Counted from the stretch's first letter, positions 9,723 through 19,430 are shown. The stretch is DNA of 64,000 nucleotides from Marinobacterium jannaschii DSM 6295 (GCF_000620085.1 NZ_KK211069.1:45527-109526), one strand, 5' to 3'. Program-made: numbers and translations. Notes: generated by a model from the letters alone, not told the origin.

Positions 9723-11078
9723 ATGAATCAGGCCGTATTGCCCAGCTCACTGGATATGCATCCGATGCGGGACGCGCTCTATGCCGAACTGCACTCACGG
9801 CCATTCCAGGTCATCCCCAGCCCTGCGCGTATTACGTATCTTGCCGTGCTGGCCGATGAAACTGTACGAGAGCAGCAGTTCGAGCACCTGAAGCAGCTTT
9901 ATCGCCACTTCGGTATGGAAGAGCCGCAGCAAGACGGTGTCTGCTATCAGGCTGACTTCGGCACTTTCCGGGTGCGCCGTGAGAAACATATGGAGTTCAC
10001 CAGCTATACGCTGATCAATCTGGACGTGACCCATTGCCGTAACCCCTTCGACTGCAGCGGCTTGACACCACTACCCGATGGCTGGTTGGAATCCGTGCCC
10101 GGACAGGTAGTGGGGGCCTTTCATATCGCCGTCGAAGACGTGCGCCAACAGAGCGAGCAACGCGACCAGCTGATGCTGCCCAAGGTGAAACGCTACTTTG
10201 AAGGCATGCGTCTGGTGGGTAGCAGCCCGCAATCAGGTGATGCCCGGGTCTGGACCAGCTTCCAGCTGCACAGCGACAACTTCGGCCGCTTTCTGATCTA
10301 CAACAAGGCGATGAGTGACAGTCAGATGGGCCGTCTCTGTCAGCGCTTGATGGAGATCGAAACCTATCGGCTGATGTCTTTGCTGGCACTGCCGATGGCG
10401 CGGGAATTTTCGCCCCAGCTCGGGGAGATGGACCGAAAACTGGCCAATATCACCCAGGACCTGTCGGCACAGGATAATGTCGATGAGCAGGCCCTGTTGT
10501 CAAAGCTGACGGACATGGCTGCCTGGGTTGAGGCCTGTCGCGCCCGCTCTACCTTCCGTTTCAGTGCAACCCGTGCCTACCATGATATGTTGCAGCAGCG
10601 CCTGACCGAGTTGCGCGAGGATGAGGTGTCCGGACACCTGACACTGAATGAGTTTATGACCCGCCGCCTGACTCCGGCGGTGCGTACCTGTGAAGCGGTC
10701 AGTGAGCGGCTGGAAAACCTCTCCCGCCGAATCGACCGGGTGGCCGATATGATGCGTACCCGGGTAGAGTTGTCGATACAGGCGCAAAACCAGGAGTTGC
10801 TGGCGTCGATGGATCGCCGCTCCCATGTGCAGCTGATGATGCAGCACACCGTCGAGGGTCTGTCGGTGGCGGCAATCAGCTATTACACCATCGGCCTGAT
10901 CAAACACCTGATGGGTGCAGTCTATGAATCCGGCGTCGAGTTTGATAAAAATATCGCCCTCGGTATCGCCGTTCCGGTGGTGATCTCCACTGTCTGGCTG
11001 GCGACCCGACGCATACACAAGCAGTTCCATGCGATGGCGAAAGAGTCAAAGCAGGACAAAAACGTGAAGGAACAGTGA
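9723..11078 (+). CDS. DUF3422 family membrane-anchored protein
   Basis: The 451-residue protein matches the DUF3422 family: an N-terminal HPMRDALYAELHSRPF motif, a helical middle, and two C-terminal hydrophobic segments (about 375-395 and 405-425). The basic tail would stay in the cytoplasm. The family is described only as predicted membrane-anchored proteins of unknown function. The start at ATG 9723 follows GGGAG. The stop overlaps the bolA-like start (TGATG), so the two genes are translationally coupled. Coupling to a BolA protein suggests, without proof, a link to envelope or iron-sulfur physiology. Confidence 0.85.
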   Translation: MNQAVLPSSLDMHPMRDALYAELHSRPFQVIPSPARITYLAVLADETVREQQFEHLKQLYRHFGMEEPQQDGVCYQADFGTFRVRREKHMEFTSYTLINLDVTHCRNPFDCSGLTPLPDGWLESVPGQVVGAFHIAVEDVRQQSEQRDQLMLPKVKRYFEGMRLVGSSPQSGDARVWTSFQLHSDNFGRFLIYNKAMSDSQMGRLCQRLMEIETYRLMSLLALPMAREFSPQLGEMDRKLANITQDLSAQDNVDEQALLSKLTDMAAWVEACRARSTFRFSATRAYHDMLQQRLTELREDEVSGHLTLNEFMTRRLTPAVRTCEAVSERLENLSRRIDRVADMMRTRVELSIQAQNQELLASMDRRSHVQLMMQHTVEGLSVAAISYYTIGLIKHLMGAVYESGVEFDKNIALGIAVPVVISTVWLATRRIHKQFHAMAKESKQDKNVKEQ

Positions 11079-11395
11079 TGAGCGTCCAGAATACGATTGA
11101 AACTAAACTTCAGGCAGGCCTAAACGTGCTGCATATGGAGATTGAGAACGAAAGCCATATGCACTCAGGCCCGGCTACCGACAGTCATTTCAAGCTGACG
11201 CTGGTTTCTGACGACTTCGAAGGCAAGCGACTGGTACAGCGCCACCAGCTGATCTTCGGCTTGCTTAGCGACGAGATGCAGAACCCGATCCATGCGCTGT
11301 CCATGCACCTGTATACTCAGGCGGAGTGGCAGGCGCGTAACGGTGCTATCCCGTCCTCGCCAGAGTGTATGGGCGGCTCCAAAGCGGATCATTAA
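11078..11395 (+). CDS. bolA: BolA family protein
   Basis: This 105-residue protein has the BolA fold signature. An early helix is followed by the LNVLHMEIENESHMHSG stretch with its conserved histidines, then a strand-helix segment ending RHQLIFGLLSDEMQNPIHALSM. BolA proteins pair with monothiol glutaredoxins on [2Fe-2S] clusters and in E. coli influence cell shape and biofilm genes. I chose ATG 11078, which overlaps the previous stop, rather than the GTG one codon earlier. A terminator follows. Confidence 0.9.
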   Translation: MSVQNTIETKLQAGLNVLHMEIENESHMHSGPATDSHFKLTLVSDDFEGKRLVQRHQLIFGLLSDEMQNPIHALSMHLYTQAEWQARNGAIPSSPECMGGSKADH

Positions 11396-11422
11396 GCCTG
11401 CTGCTCGTCCAGCCTGAAGAAG

Positions 11423-11450
11423 AAACCACCGCATAGTCGGTGGTTTTTTT
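11423..11450 (+). terminator. intrinsic terminator after bolA
   Basis: AAACCACCG-CATAGT-CGGTGGTTTTTTT hairpin with a T-run, 28 bases after the bolA stop. Confidence 0.9.
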
Positions 11451-11588
11451 ATGCCGCAGGCTCAGGTGGCGTCAGAAGATATCACATTGGCATCTTTTGC
11501 GAGTAACCTGGCGCTGGCTGCCAGTGTCTGGCGTGATCTCCCGGCCTAAAATAGCGCCATCATATTGAGAACAGCAGGAGATCAGCAG

Positions 11589-12371
11589 ATGGCAGCGAAT
11601 AATACCGCTTTGATTACAGGTGCTTCCGGTGGTATCGGGATGGAACTTGCGCGCATCCATGCCGCCAGGGGCGGAGACCTGGTGCTGGTGGCGCGCAGCC
11701 TGGGGAAACTGCAGGCGCTTAAAGACGAGCTGGAAGCGAAACATCATATTGATGTTATGGTGATCGCTGAGGACCTTTCTGATCCACTCGCGGCGGAGCG
11801 GATATTTGATCAGACGGCAGCGGCTGAGATTCAGGTCTCGACTCTGATCAACAATGCGGGCTTCGGCGGCCACGGCCTGTTTCATGAACGTTCGCTGCAG
11901 GCCGAGCAGACCATGATGCAGGTGAATATGGCGGCATTAACCAGCCTGACCCATCACTATCTGCGGGGGATGGTTGAACGACGTGAGGGGCGTATTCTGA
12001 ATGTCGCATCGACAGCGGCATTTATGCCAGGGCCGCTGCAGGCGGTCTATTATGCCACCAAGGCGTATGTAACCTCGTTCTCCCAGGCGCTGGCAGAGGA
12101 GGTGGCAGAACATAACATCAGCGTCACGGCACTGTGCCCGGGCGCGGTCGCGACCGGATTTGTTGCAGCGGCTGACCTGGATGGCGTTGATATTTGGAAG
12201 AATGCTAAAAGCCCGGCGTCTGTTGCGCAATGTGGTTATAAGGCGATGGAGCGGGGCGAACTGGTGAGTTTCAATGAGGGCGGGCTTAAATTCATGCTTA
12301 ACTGGATTATCCCATTGTTGTCCCGTAAGCGGGTGTTGAAAATGTCGCGCCAGTTTATGGAAAAGAAATAG
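11589..12371 (+). CDS. short-chain dehydrogenase/reductase (SDR)
   Basis: A 260-residue classical SDR with TGASGGIG (NAD(P)-binding) near residue 10, NNAG near 91, catalytic Ser in the NVASTAAF stretch, and YYATK (YxxxK) near 157. These enzymes oxidise or reduce alcohols and carbonyls with NAD(P); the substrate cannot be read from the sequence. The start is ATG 11589, eight bases after AGGAG. The longer open frame starts at a TTG with no ribosome site. The stop is 8 bases before an AraC-type regulator gene, so the two are probably cotranscribed. Confidence 0.88.
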   Translation: MAANNTALITGASGGIGMELARIHAARGGDLVLVARSLGKLQALKDELEAKHHIDVMVIAEDLSDPLAAERIFDQTAAAEIQVSTLINNAGFGGHGLFHERSLQAEQTMMQVNMAALTSLTHHYLRGMVERREGRILNVASTAAFMPGPLQAVYYATKAYVTSFSQALAEEVAEHNISVTALCPGAVATGFVAAADLDGVDIWKNAKSPASVAQCGYKAMERGELVSFNEGGLKFMLNWIIPLLSRKRVLKMSRQFMEKK

Positions 12372-12379
12372 GCAACGGT

Positions 12380-13381
12380 ATGGCCATGAAGCATGTATCC
12401 CGGTTTACCGTAAGCGCCAGCTGGAAACTGATGTTAATCGATATGCAGATCGAACCGTCATCCGTGCTGGCGCTCGCCCGTTTGCCCGCTGACCTGTTTA
12501 ACCGTGACAATGCCAGCCTTTCACCGGCTGAGTATTTTCGTCTCTGGCAGGGCATCGAGCTTGCGGCCGGTGAACGTGAATTACCTTTGTTACTGGCGGA
12601 AAGTCTCTCGGCTGAAGCCTTTGATGCGCCGATCTTTGCGGCCTTATGCAGCGATGATCTGAATACAGCGGTCAGCCGGCTGAGCCGTTACAAACCCCTG
12701 ATTGGCCCTATGACCCTGACTATAGAGCAGGATGATGCGAACACCACGCTGACGCTTGACTGTTACGGCAATGCAGCGCCGATTCCAGCTTCGCTGGGTA
12801 TGAGCGAAGCGGTTTTCTTTACCCAGCTGGCCCGCCTGGGCACCCGTCAGCCATTGCAACCGGTATCGGTTTGTCTGCCGGTGCTGCCGGATAACCTGAC
12901 CGCCTATACCGGTTATTTTGGCTGTCAGCCGACGCTCGGAGCCCAGGTCAGTATTGCCTTCAGTGCAGCGGATGCAAGCCGGCCCTTTCTTACCGCCAAC
13001 CGCTCGATGTGGTCGTTCTTTGAGGATAAGCTCAATCGTCAGCTGGCGGATCTGGACAGTAACGCCTCGACGGTAGCGCGCGTGCGGGCAGTATTGATGG
13101 AGGCGCTGCCTGGCGGCGAGGCCGGTATCGAAACGGTTGCATCCGCGTTAGCAATAAGCAAACGCACTCTGCAGCGGAAACTGACCGCAGAAGACTCCAG
13201 TTTTCAGGCTGTATTAGGGGAGGTCCGTGCAGAGCTTGCAGATCATTACCTGGAACAGACCCGGATGTCGTTGGGCGAGATCGCCTTTATGCTCGGCTTT
13301 CAGGAAGCCAACTCCTTTATCCGGGCCTATAGCGCCTGGAAGGGAATTTCACCGGGGCACTACCGGGACCAGCTACATTAG
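12380..13381 (+). CDS. AraC family regulator (OruR/ArgR-like, Arabinose_bd N-terminal domain)
   Basis: 333 residues: an N-terminal ligand domain of about 200 residues of the PF12625 type, followed by two helix-turn-helix motifs in an AraC domain (about 240-330). The latter includes the typical EIAFMLGFQEANSFIRAYSAWKG segment. Such proteins usually activate neighbouring catabolic genes, so the SDR upstream is the obvious candidate target. Its 3' end overlaps the 3' end of the convergent mocA-like gene by 9 bases, which is compact but not unusual. Confidence 0.85.
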   Translation: MAMKHVSRFTVSASWKLMLIDMQIEPSSVLALARLPADLFNRDNASLSPAEYFRLWQGIELAAGERELPLLLAESLSAEAFDAPIFAALCSDDLNTAVSRLSRYKPLIGPMTLTIEQDDANTTLTLDCYGNAAPIPASLGMSEAVFFTQLARLGTRQPLQPVSVCLPVLPDNLTAYTGYFGCQPTLGAQVSIAFSAADASRPFLTANRSMWSFFEDKLNRQLADLDSNASTVARVRAVLMEALPGGEAGIETVASALAISKRTLQRKLTAEDSSFQAVLGEVRAELADHYLEQTRMSLGEIAFMLGFQEANSFIRAYSAWKGISPGHYRDQLH

Positions 13382-13960
13382 GCCTGTTGCTGCGAACGCC
13401 GCCAGCTCTTGCGGCGTATCGATATCGATCGCGGCATCCGGCATATCGATAACCTGAATATGGCGTGTGGGATCATTGAGTAGTGAGCGCGCGCCTTTAT
13501 CGCCCTGCAGCCGGCAAAGCTCGGCATAGGCGTTGCGTCCGAACAGCGCCGGGGCACCACGGCGTGCCTGATAGTAGCTGCAAACGATGTTCTCACCGCT
13601 GAACTGCTGTGCGATGGAGCTGATAGCGGCGGCTTTCAATGCCACCTGATCGGACAGCATAATCAGAATGCCGTCATAGTGATCTTCCAGCTGACTGACA
13701 CCGCTGGCGATGGAGTGTCCCATTCCCTGTTGCCAGTCAGGACTGTGGATCAGCCGGGCACCTTTGAGGCTACCGCGTGCAAAAGCCAGTTCAAGTTCGC
13801 GCTGCCAGCGGCCTCCAATCACATAGACCGGGCCACCGAGCGCCCCGGCAGCATCGATGCTGTGTTGTAACAGCGGACTGTCGCCAAGTATTGCCAGCTG
13901 CTTGCAGCCACCAAAGCGGCTGGACTGTCCAGCGGCAAGGATCAGCGCCGCCAGCCTCAT
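13373..13960 (-). CDS. mocA: MocA-like molybdenum cofactor cytidylyltransferase (NTP transferase)
   Basis: A 195-residue MobA-like NTP transferase. ILAAGQSSRFGGCKQL at the N-terminus is the nucleotide-binding signature, and LSDQVALK carries the metal-binding aspartate. MocA makes molybdopterin cytosine dinucleotide, the cofactor form used by xanthine-dehydrogenase-family enzymes. It overlaps the XdhC-like gene by 4 bases in an operon with a molybdenum hydroxylase, which fits that role rather than guanylation by MobA. Confidence 0.82.
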   Translation of the reverse strand: MRLAALILAAGQSSRFGGCKQLAILGDSPLLQHSIDAAGALGGPVYVIGGRWQRELELAFARGSLKGARLIHSPDWQQGMGHSIASGVSQLEDHYDGILIMLSDQVALKAAAISSIAQQFSGENIVCSYYQARRGAPALFGRNAYAELCRLQGDKGARSLLNDPTRHIQVIDMPDAAIDIDTPQELAAFAATGLM

Positions 13961-14973
13961 CGATCAGCTCCGGCCTGCAGAGCGTCACTGAACGAGCCAC
14001 CATGGCGTCCAAACAGAGCCGCATGGCACTCGGAGATAATCGACAGGGCGATACTTTCCGGCAGCTCGCCGCCAATACTCAGCCCGGCCGGGCCGGCCAG
14101 CGGGAAGTAGAAATCGCTGCATGCCAGTCCTGCTTCCTGCAACACCCTTTGCTTACGATTGTTTGGCCCCAACAGAGCTATATAGCGAAGTGGCAGTTGA
14201 TGTAGCGCCTGCAGGGCGCCTGCGTCCAGCTGAATATTATGACTCATTAATATCGCCGCCTGCGCCGGTTGCCGGTGCAGGTGATCGATCAGCTCAGATA
14301 TATCGGCACCGAACAGATGGTCGACCTGCATAAAGAACTCCCGGCGACCGTTTGCGGGCCGTGGATCCCACAGGCTGATCTGCCAACCCAGTTGTTTGGC
14401 GATAGTTGCGACTGGGCGGGCATCCAGGCCGCCGCCGATAATGGTGATATGGGGGGGCGGTGTGATCGGTGTGATCAGCGTGGGTTGCTGCTCCAGCTGC
14501 TGAAGCCGTGCGGCTGACTCTGCGGGCTGGTCAAGGATCTCCAGATGAACCGGGGCATGCTCCTCACCGATCGGCTGATAGTAGAGGGCGTGACGACGTT
14601 GCTGCAACAGTTGCAGCAACCGGTCGAGTTGCAGGTAATGGTTTGCCGCATTCACGGGCTGTAGCTGGATATAAACGGTGCCGCCGCAGCCGATACCCAG
14701 CTGGAAGGAAAGATCATCTTCGTCGCTGCCATCGTAGCAAAGTAGCTGGTTGTGACCCTGTTGCATGATGCGCCGGGCATGGGTCTGGATATCCGATTCC
14801 AGACAGCCGCCGCTCAACATGCCAAGCTGCTGTCCAAGGCCGCTGAACAACATCATTGCGCCGGCCTTTCGATAGCAGGGGCCTTCCGTCTTGTAGACTG
14901 TGCCCAGCACCCAGTCCGTACGGTCCCGCTCGGGATACCACTGGCTGAGAAGGGCTATCAGGTGGTTAGACAT
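13957..14973 (-). CDS. XdhC/CoxI family cofactor-insertion protein
   Basis: About 338 residues: an XdhC/CoxI N-terminal domain (GTVYKTEGPCYRKAGAMM, SGGCLESD) and a C-terminal Rossmann domain (ITIIGGGLDARPVATIA). XdhC proteins bind molybdopterin cofactor, help its sulfuration and deliver it to molybdenum hydroxylases. I start at ATG 14973 (MSNHLIALL); the open frame's 31 extra residues upstream have no ribosome site and do not look like the family. It lies 53 bases after the large subunit of the hydroxylase. Confidence 0.87.
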   Translation of the reverse strand: MSNHLIALLSQWYPERDRTDWVLGTVYKTEGPCYRKAGAMMLFSGLGQQLGMLSGGCLESDIQTHARRIMQQGHNQLLCYDGSDEDDLSFQLGIGCGGTVYIQLQPVNAANHYLQLDRLLQLLQQRRHALYYQPIGEEHAPVHLEILDQPAESAARLQQLEQQPTLITPITPPPHITIIGGGLDARPVATIAKQLGWQISLWDPRPANGRREFFMQVDHLFGADISELIDHLHRQPAQAAILMSHNIQLDAGALQALHQLPLRYIALLGPNNRKQRVLQEAGLACSDFYFPLAGPAGLSIGGELPESIALSIISECHAALFGRHGGSFSDALQAGADR

Positions 14974-15026
14974 AGTGATTATGTTTCCACAATGAGGAAC
15001 CGGCCCAGAGGCCGGTTCCGTTGGGC

Positions 15027-17225
15027 TCAGAGACGGGCGCCTTTCAGAGGCAGCACTGTCTGCCACTCTCCGGTAGCCGCCGCCAAAGCATTGGCAATGG
15101 CAGGCGCGATCGGTGGTGTGCCGGGTTCGCCCACGCCGGTGGGGGCTTCGGCAGAGGGCACTATATGCACCTCGATCTGCGGTGAATGCCTCATCCGGGC
15201 GACCTGATAGTCGTGGAAGTTGGACTGTTGTACCTGTCCATCCTCCAGGGTGATTTCGCTCATCAGGGCAGCAGAGAGGCCATAGCCGATGCCGCCTTCC
15301 ATCTGGGCGCGGATGATATTCGGGTTCACTGCCACACCACAGTCCACCGCACAGGTCACTTTCTCGACGGTAAAAGTGCCATCCTCATGTACTGCGATCT
15401 CAGCAACTTGTGCCACATAGCTGTTAAAGGACTCATGCACGGCGACGCCATGATAGTGCCCCTTGGCGAGAGGCTTACCCCAACCGGACTTCTCGGCCAC
15501 CAGCTTCAGTGCACCGGCATGACGGGGGTGCTCCTTCAGCAGGGCCAGGCGATATGCGACGGCGTCCTTTCCGGCGGCTTTAGCCAGCTGGTCGATGACC
15601 ACCTCGGTGGAGAAGGCCGTGTGGGTGTGTCCTACCGAACGCCACCACTGCACCGTGACCGGGAGTTTGACGGTGTGCAATTCAACCCGCAGGTTGGGGA
15701 CGCTATAGGCGAGGTTTGCCGCCCCCTCAACAGAGGTACTGTCGATGCCGTCTTTAATCATAAAGGCTTCAAATGCTGTGCCCTGAGCGATCGATTGACC
15801 TACGATGCGCTGCTGCCATGCGAGGGGCAGACCGTCGGCATCAAGGGCCGCTTCAACACGATGAACGTAGGCCGGGCGGTAGTAGCCTCCCCGGGTGTCG
15901 TCTTCCCGGGTCCAGACCAGTTTTACCGGCGTCCCTTTTACCTGGCGGGCGATCTGCACTGCTTCGAGCACATAGTCACTGTTTGGGTTGGCGCGGCGCC
16001 CAAAGCTACCGCCTGCAAACAGGGTGTTGATCTTAACTTTATCGGCCGGGAGGCCAAGATTTGCTGCGACAACCGCCTGGTCGATGGTTTGCAATTGCTC
16101 ACCATTCCAGAGCTCACAGCCGGTGTCATTGATAAGTGCCACGCAGTTCATCGGTTCCATCGTGGCATGAGCGAGATAGGGAAACTGAAACGAGGAACTG
16201 ATTACCTTCTCGGCTTGGCCCAGTACGCTGCTGGTGTTGCCCCGGGAGCTGGCCACCGGGCCACTTTTCTCTGATCGCTTGCGGAAGTCAGCCATCATGT
16301 CGGTCGAGTTACCCCGATATGCCTGGCTATGATCCCATTCGACCTTCAGCGCATCGCGCCCCTGCATGGCGGCCCAGGTATCTTTGGCCAGGACTGCGAC
16401 ACCGGAGGGTATCTGAACTGCGTTGACCACGCCCTTGACTTTCAGTGCGTCACTGGCATCGAAGCCGGTGACTTCAGAGCCAAAACGTGGCGGGTGGGCA
16501 ACGACGGCCACCAGCATCCCCGGTAGCTGAATATCCTGGGTGAAGACAGCCGTACCGTTGGTTTTTCCCGTGTCCTTACGGCGCAGGTTTTCCTTGCCGA
16601 TATAGATAAAGTCGGCGGGGTCTTTCAGGCGCAGACTGTCCTGGGCCGGGATCGGTTGATTCGCGGCGGCCGTGGCCAGCTCGCCAAACGTAGCACTGCG
16701 GCCACTGGCAGTGTGGGATACAACACCCTGAGAGACGCTGATGTCACGTCTGGCGACCTGCCATAGCTCTGCAGCGGCACCGATCAGCATGGCCCGCGCT
16801 GTGGCTCCGGCAATACGCATCTGAGTAAAGGCATTGGCGATAGCGGAGCTGCCGCCGGTGCCCTGGGCACCCCAGTGCAGGTTCTTATAGCGGGCCGTGT
16901 CCACCGGCGCGTGTTCCGGTTGTAACTGATCCCAGCGGGCATCCAGCTCTTCGGCTATCAGCGTGGTCAGGCCAGTAAAGGTGCCCTGACCCATTTCAAG
17001 GTGCTTGATCATCACCACGACTGTGTCATCCGGGGTAATACGGACAAAGGCATGTACGTCAACATTGCCTGCGCTGTTGGCGCCTGTCGCAGAGCTATCT
17101 GCAGCGACCGCGGGCATATTGACCGCCAGCGTCAGGCCGGCACCGGTTCCGGCTACCAGCTTAAGGAAGCCGCGACGGCTGGTACGCATCGTGGCGGCGG
17201 GGGAGGACTGAATACGATGTAGCAT
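15027..17225 (-). CDS. Tat-exported molybdopterin-binding subunit of a xanthine-dehydrogenase-family (IorB-like) hydroxylase
   Basis: 732 residues. An N-terminal twin-arginine signal (TSRRGFLKLVAG followed by a hydrophobic stretch and AVAA cleavage-like site) predicts export of the folded enzyme to the periplasm. The rest matches the aldehyde oxidase/xanthine dehydrogenase molybdopterin domains in the single-polypeptide IorB layout. Visible motifs include QGTGGSSA and SFGRRANPN, and the GVGEPGTPPIAPAIANAL stretch near the end carries the catalytic glutamate (GEPG). Partner subunit 10 bases upstream is the 2Fe-2S protein. The substrate (aldehyde or N-heterocycle) cannot be told from sequence. 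No cytochrome c partner is seen next to it, so the electron acceptor is open. Confidence 0.88.
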   Translation of the reverse strand: MLHRIQSSPAATMRTSRRGFLKLVAGTGAGLTLAVNMPAVAADSSATGANSAGNVDVHAFVRITPDDTVVVMIKHLEMGQGTFTGLTTLIAEELDARWDQLQPEHAPVDTARYKNLHWGAQGTGGSSAIANAFTQMRIAGATARAMLIGAAAELWQVARRDISVSQGVVSHTASGRSATFGELATAAANQPIPAQDSLRLKDPADFIYIGKENLRRKDTGKTNGTAVFTQDIQLPGMLVAVVAHPPRFGSEVTGFDASDALKVKGVVNAVQIPSGVAVLAKDTWAAMQGRDALKVEWDHSQAYRGNSTDMMADFRKRSEKSGPVASSRGNTSSVLGQAEKVISSSFQFPYLAHATMEPMNCVALINDTGCELWNGEQLQTIDQAVVAANLGLPADKVKINTLFAGGSFGRRANPNSDYVLEAVQIARQVKGTPVKLVWTREDDTRGGYYRPAYVHRVEAALDADGLPLAWQQRIVGQSIAQGTAFEAFMIKDGIDSTSVEGAANLAYSVPNLRVELHTVKLPVTVQWWRSVGHTHTAFSTEVVIDQLAKAAGKDAVAYRLALLKEHPRHAGALKLVAEKSGWGKPLAKGHYHGVAVHESFNSYVAQVAEIAVHEDGTFTVEKVTCAVDCGVAVNPNIIRAQMEGGIGYGLSAALMSEITLEDGQVQQSNFHDYQVARMRHSPQIEVHIVPSAEAPTGVGEPGTPPIAPAIANALAAATGEWQTVLPLKGARL

Positions 17226-17235
17226 GGGGCGCTCC

Positions 17236-17697
17236 TTAGCTCAGCTTCTCAGATGCGGATTTGATAGCACTGCGGATGCGAGGGTAGGTGGCGCAGCGAC
17301 AGATATTGCCTGACATGGCTGCATCGATCGCGGCGTCATCTGGGCTGCTGTTCTCGCTTAGCAGGGCGGTGGCGGACATAATCTGGCCCGACTGGCAGTA
17401 ACCGCACTGGGGAACCTGCAGCTCATCCCAGGCGTCCTGTACCGCCCTGGCAGCGGCATTGCTGGCCAGCCCCTCAATGGTGGTGATCTGGCGGCCAACC
17501 GCCGCCGCAACCGGCATACTGCAGCTGCGTACGGGCTGGCCGTCAAGATGGATAGTACAGGCGCCGCACATGGCGATGCCGCAGCCGAACTTGGTCCCGG
17601 TCAATTCGATATGGTCGCGTAACACCCACAACAGCGGTGTATCTTCGCTGACCTCCAGCTGATGCTGGACACCGTTAATTTGCAACGTAACAGACAT
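17236..17697 (-). CDS. (2Fe-2S) subunit of the molybdenum hydroxylase (IorA-like)
   Basis: 153 residues with both cluster-binding motifs of the family: plant-type CGIAMCGAC...C at about 39-58 and the second cluster's CGYCQSGQ...CRCATY at about 97-136. It passes electrons from the molybdenum centre of the neighbouring large subunit. It is the first gene of the minus-strand operon that continues with the large subunit, XdhC and MocA. The 200-base gap to the divergent AraC gene must hold both promoters. Confidence 0.9.
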   Translation of the reverse strand: MSVTLQINGVQHQLEVSEDTPLLWVLRDHIELTGTKFGCGIAMCGACTIHLDGQPVRSCSMPVAAAVGRQITTIEGLASNAAARAVQDAWDELQVPQCGYCQSGQIMSATALLSENSSPDDAAIDAAMSGNICRCATYPRIRSAIKSASEKLS

Positions 17698-17900
17698 GAA
17701 TCACCTCACCTTGGTAGTCGCCGTTCAAAAACGAGTAATGAGATTAATTCTGGTCTGCAGAAGTGGTTTTGGGTTAGCAGGATTCTCCAGAGTTCTTGCT
17801 CATTTCTCCAAACATCCGCCGGCTTTATGGAGCAAATAGCGAAACTGGTGCCATAATCCACCAGAACAGCAGTCTGAATGTTGCTACTGGAGAGACGATA

Positions 17901-18800
17901 GTGAGCGAACAACTTGCCCGGGTAATAGCCGACCATGCGCCGCATGAGGGTATTACTGCCACCTTGCTGGATGGCTTTTTTCTCTACCGCTCTGACCAGG
18001 TGGTGGGGCGTAACCGCTTCTGTTACGAACCGACAATCTGTGTGGTCGCACAGTCCCGTAAGCGGGTCTATACCGGCGATCGCTACTACGATTACGATCC
18101 CAATAACTATCTGATCAATGCGGTTGCGATGCCGGTTGAGGGAGAAGTGCCTGAAGCAACTGCGGATGAACCTTATCTGGGACTCAGCCTGCGCATCGAC
18201 AGCTATATAGTGAGCGAACTTATTGTCGAGATGGATCGACACTCGTTATTGCAGCGTGATCAGATACCTGACCTGATCAGCGCCTGCCCGCTGACCGAGC
18301 GCCTGACCGATGCCTTTACCCGCCTTATCCGGACCTGCCAGGACCCGATGGATTCAGATGTGTTAGCGGCGGCGGTCAAGCGAGAGATCTTCTACGAGGT
18401 ACTGAAGGGGCCGCGCGGTGAGATGCTGCGTAACAGTATTGCCCAGCATAGCGGCGCCAACAGGGTGGCACCGGTGATTCACTTTATCGAGGAGAACTAT
18501 CACCGGCCGCTGGTGGTGGAGGAGCTGGCCTCAGTTGCGGGTATGAGCCCCTCTTCGTTACATGAGCATTTTAAGCAGGCTACCAGCATGTCACCGTTGC
18601 AGTTTATGAAGAGCCTGCGTCTGCATAAGGCGCGCACGCTGTTGCTGAATGGCAGCCAGGCTGCGGAGGCGTGCTGGAAGGTAGGCTATGGCAGTCCATC
18701 GCAGTTCAGCCGCGAATTTAAGCGCTTCTTCGGCGAATCGCCGCGGGATGTGCAGGTTATGGTGCGGGCCGCGATACATGAAGGTAGCGCGGCTCACTGA
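17901..18800 (+). CDS. AraC family regulator (AraC_N domain) divergent from the hydroxylase operon
   Basis: 299 residues from GTG 17901: an N-terminal AraC_N-type domain (about 20-150), then the AraC DNA-binding domain with two helix-turn-helix motifs (about 195-290), including AEACWKVGYGSPSQFSREFKRFFG. GTG is preferred over the upstream frame start at 17796 because GGAGAG lies 6 bases before it and family proteins begin about here. It probably controls the divergent molybdenum hydroxylase operon; this class often responds to aldehydes or alcohols. Confidence 0.85.
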   Translation: MSEQLARVIADHAPHEGITATLLDGFFLYRSDQVVGRNRFCYEPTICVVAQSRKRVYTGDRYYDYDPNNYLINAVAMPVEGEVPEATADEPYLGLSLRIDSYIVSELIVEMDRHSLLQRDQIPDLISACPLTERLTDAFTRLIRTCQDPMDSDVLAAAVKREIFYEVLKGPRGEMLRNSIAQHSGANRVAPVIHFIEENYHRPLVVEELASVAGMSPSSLHEHFKQATSMSPLQFMKSLRLHKARTLLLNGSQAAEACWKVGYGSPSQFSREFKRFFGESPRDVQVMVRAAIHEGSAAH

Positions 18801-18866
18801 GCCGGCTTACCCTTCAAACAGAGATGCCGCATCGGGATATCGGCGCGGCTTTTATTAAAGGCCCGG

Positions 18867-19406
18867 TCAGACAAACTGGGCGAAACGCGCGTCCAGTGGC
18901 GTATCGGCCAGGTGATTGACGTAATTGCTCATTACCTTCTGGGACAGTCCCAGAATAATCTCCAGTACCTGCTTAGGGCCATATCCGGCCGCATAGAATT
19001 TCGCTACTTCAGCCTCGTCAACACGGCCACGGCTGCGAACTACAGATAAGGTCATATTACGCAGGGCTTCCAGCTTGTCATCGCCCAGAGCAGTACGGTC
19101 ACGCAGCGCCTGGGTCAGGGCCGGGTCCACCTTCATCATATGCGCGATAGCGGCGTGTGCCGGCACGCAGTAGTGACACTCATGCTCGACGTTGATGGTC
19201 TGCCATACCACGGTCAGCTCTTCCTTGTTGAAGGAGGTCTGCTGGAACAGCTTATGCAGCATCTGATAGCCCTCCAGCAGCTGAGGTGATTCTGCCATGA
19301 CGCCGTGCAGGCTGGGAATAGAGCCAAAACCCTTGATGGAGTTATCCAGCAGCGGTTTGGCTGCCTCGGGGGCGGACTCGTAGTCGTGTACTCTCAGGTC
19401 GTTCAT
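18867..19406 (-). CDS. carboxymuconolactone decarboxylase/AhpD-like protein
   Basis: About 179 residues from ATG 19406 (MNDLRVHDYES). The motif ECHYCVPAHAAIA is the CxxC-x3-H redox signature of AhpD-like alkylhydroperoxidases in the carboxymuconolactone decarboxylase family. These act on peroxides or on ring-cleavage products; this one has the redox-type motif. The longer open frame (start 19490) runs into the operator region and is unlikely. It is divergent from a TetR regulator with a large inverted repeat between them. Confidence 0.85.
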   Translation of the reverse strand: MNDLRVHDYESAPEAAKPLLDNSIKGFGSIPSLHGVMAESPQLLEGYQMLHKLFQQTSFNKEELTVVWQTINVEHECHYCVPAHAAIAHMMKVDPALTQALRDRTALGDDKLEALRNMTLSVVRSRGRVDEAEVAKFYAAGYGPKQVLEIILGLSQKVMSNYVNHLADTPLDARFAQFV

Positions 19407-19430
19407 AGGGATTCCTTGTGCATTCATGTT

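Noticed and set aside
15186-16274. 362-codon plus-strand frame
   Set aside because: It is the antisense shadow of the molybdopterin subunit, whose motifs are unmistakable.
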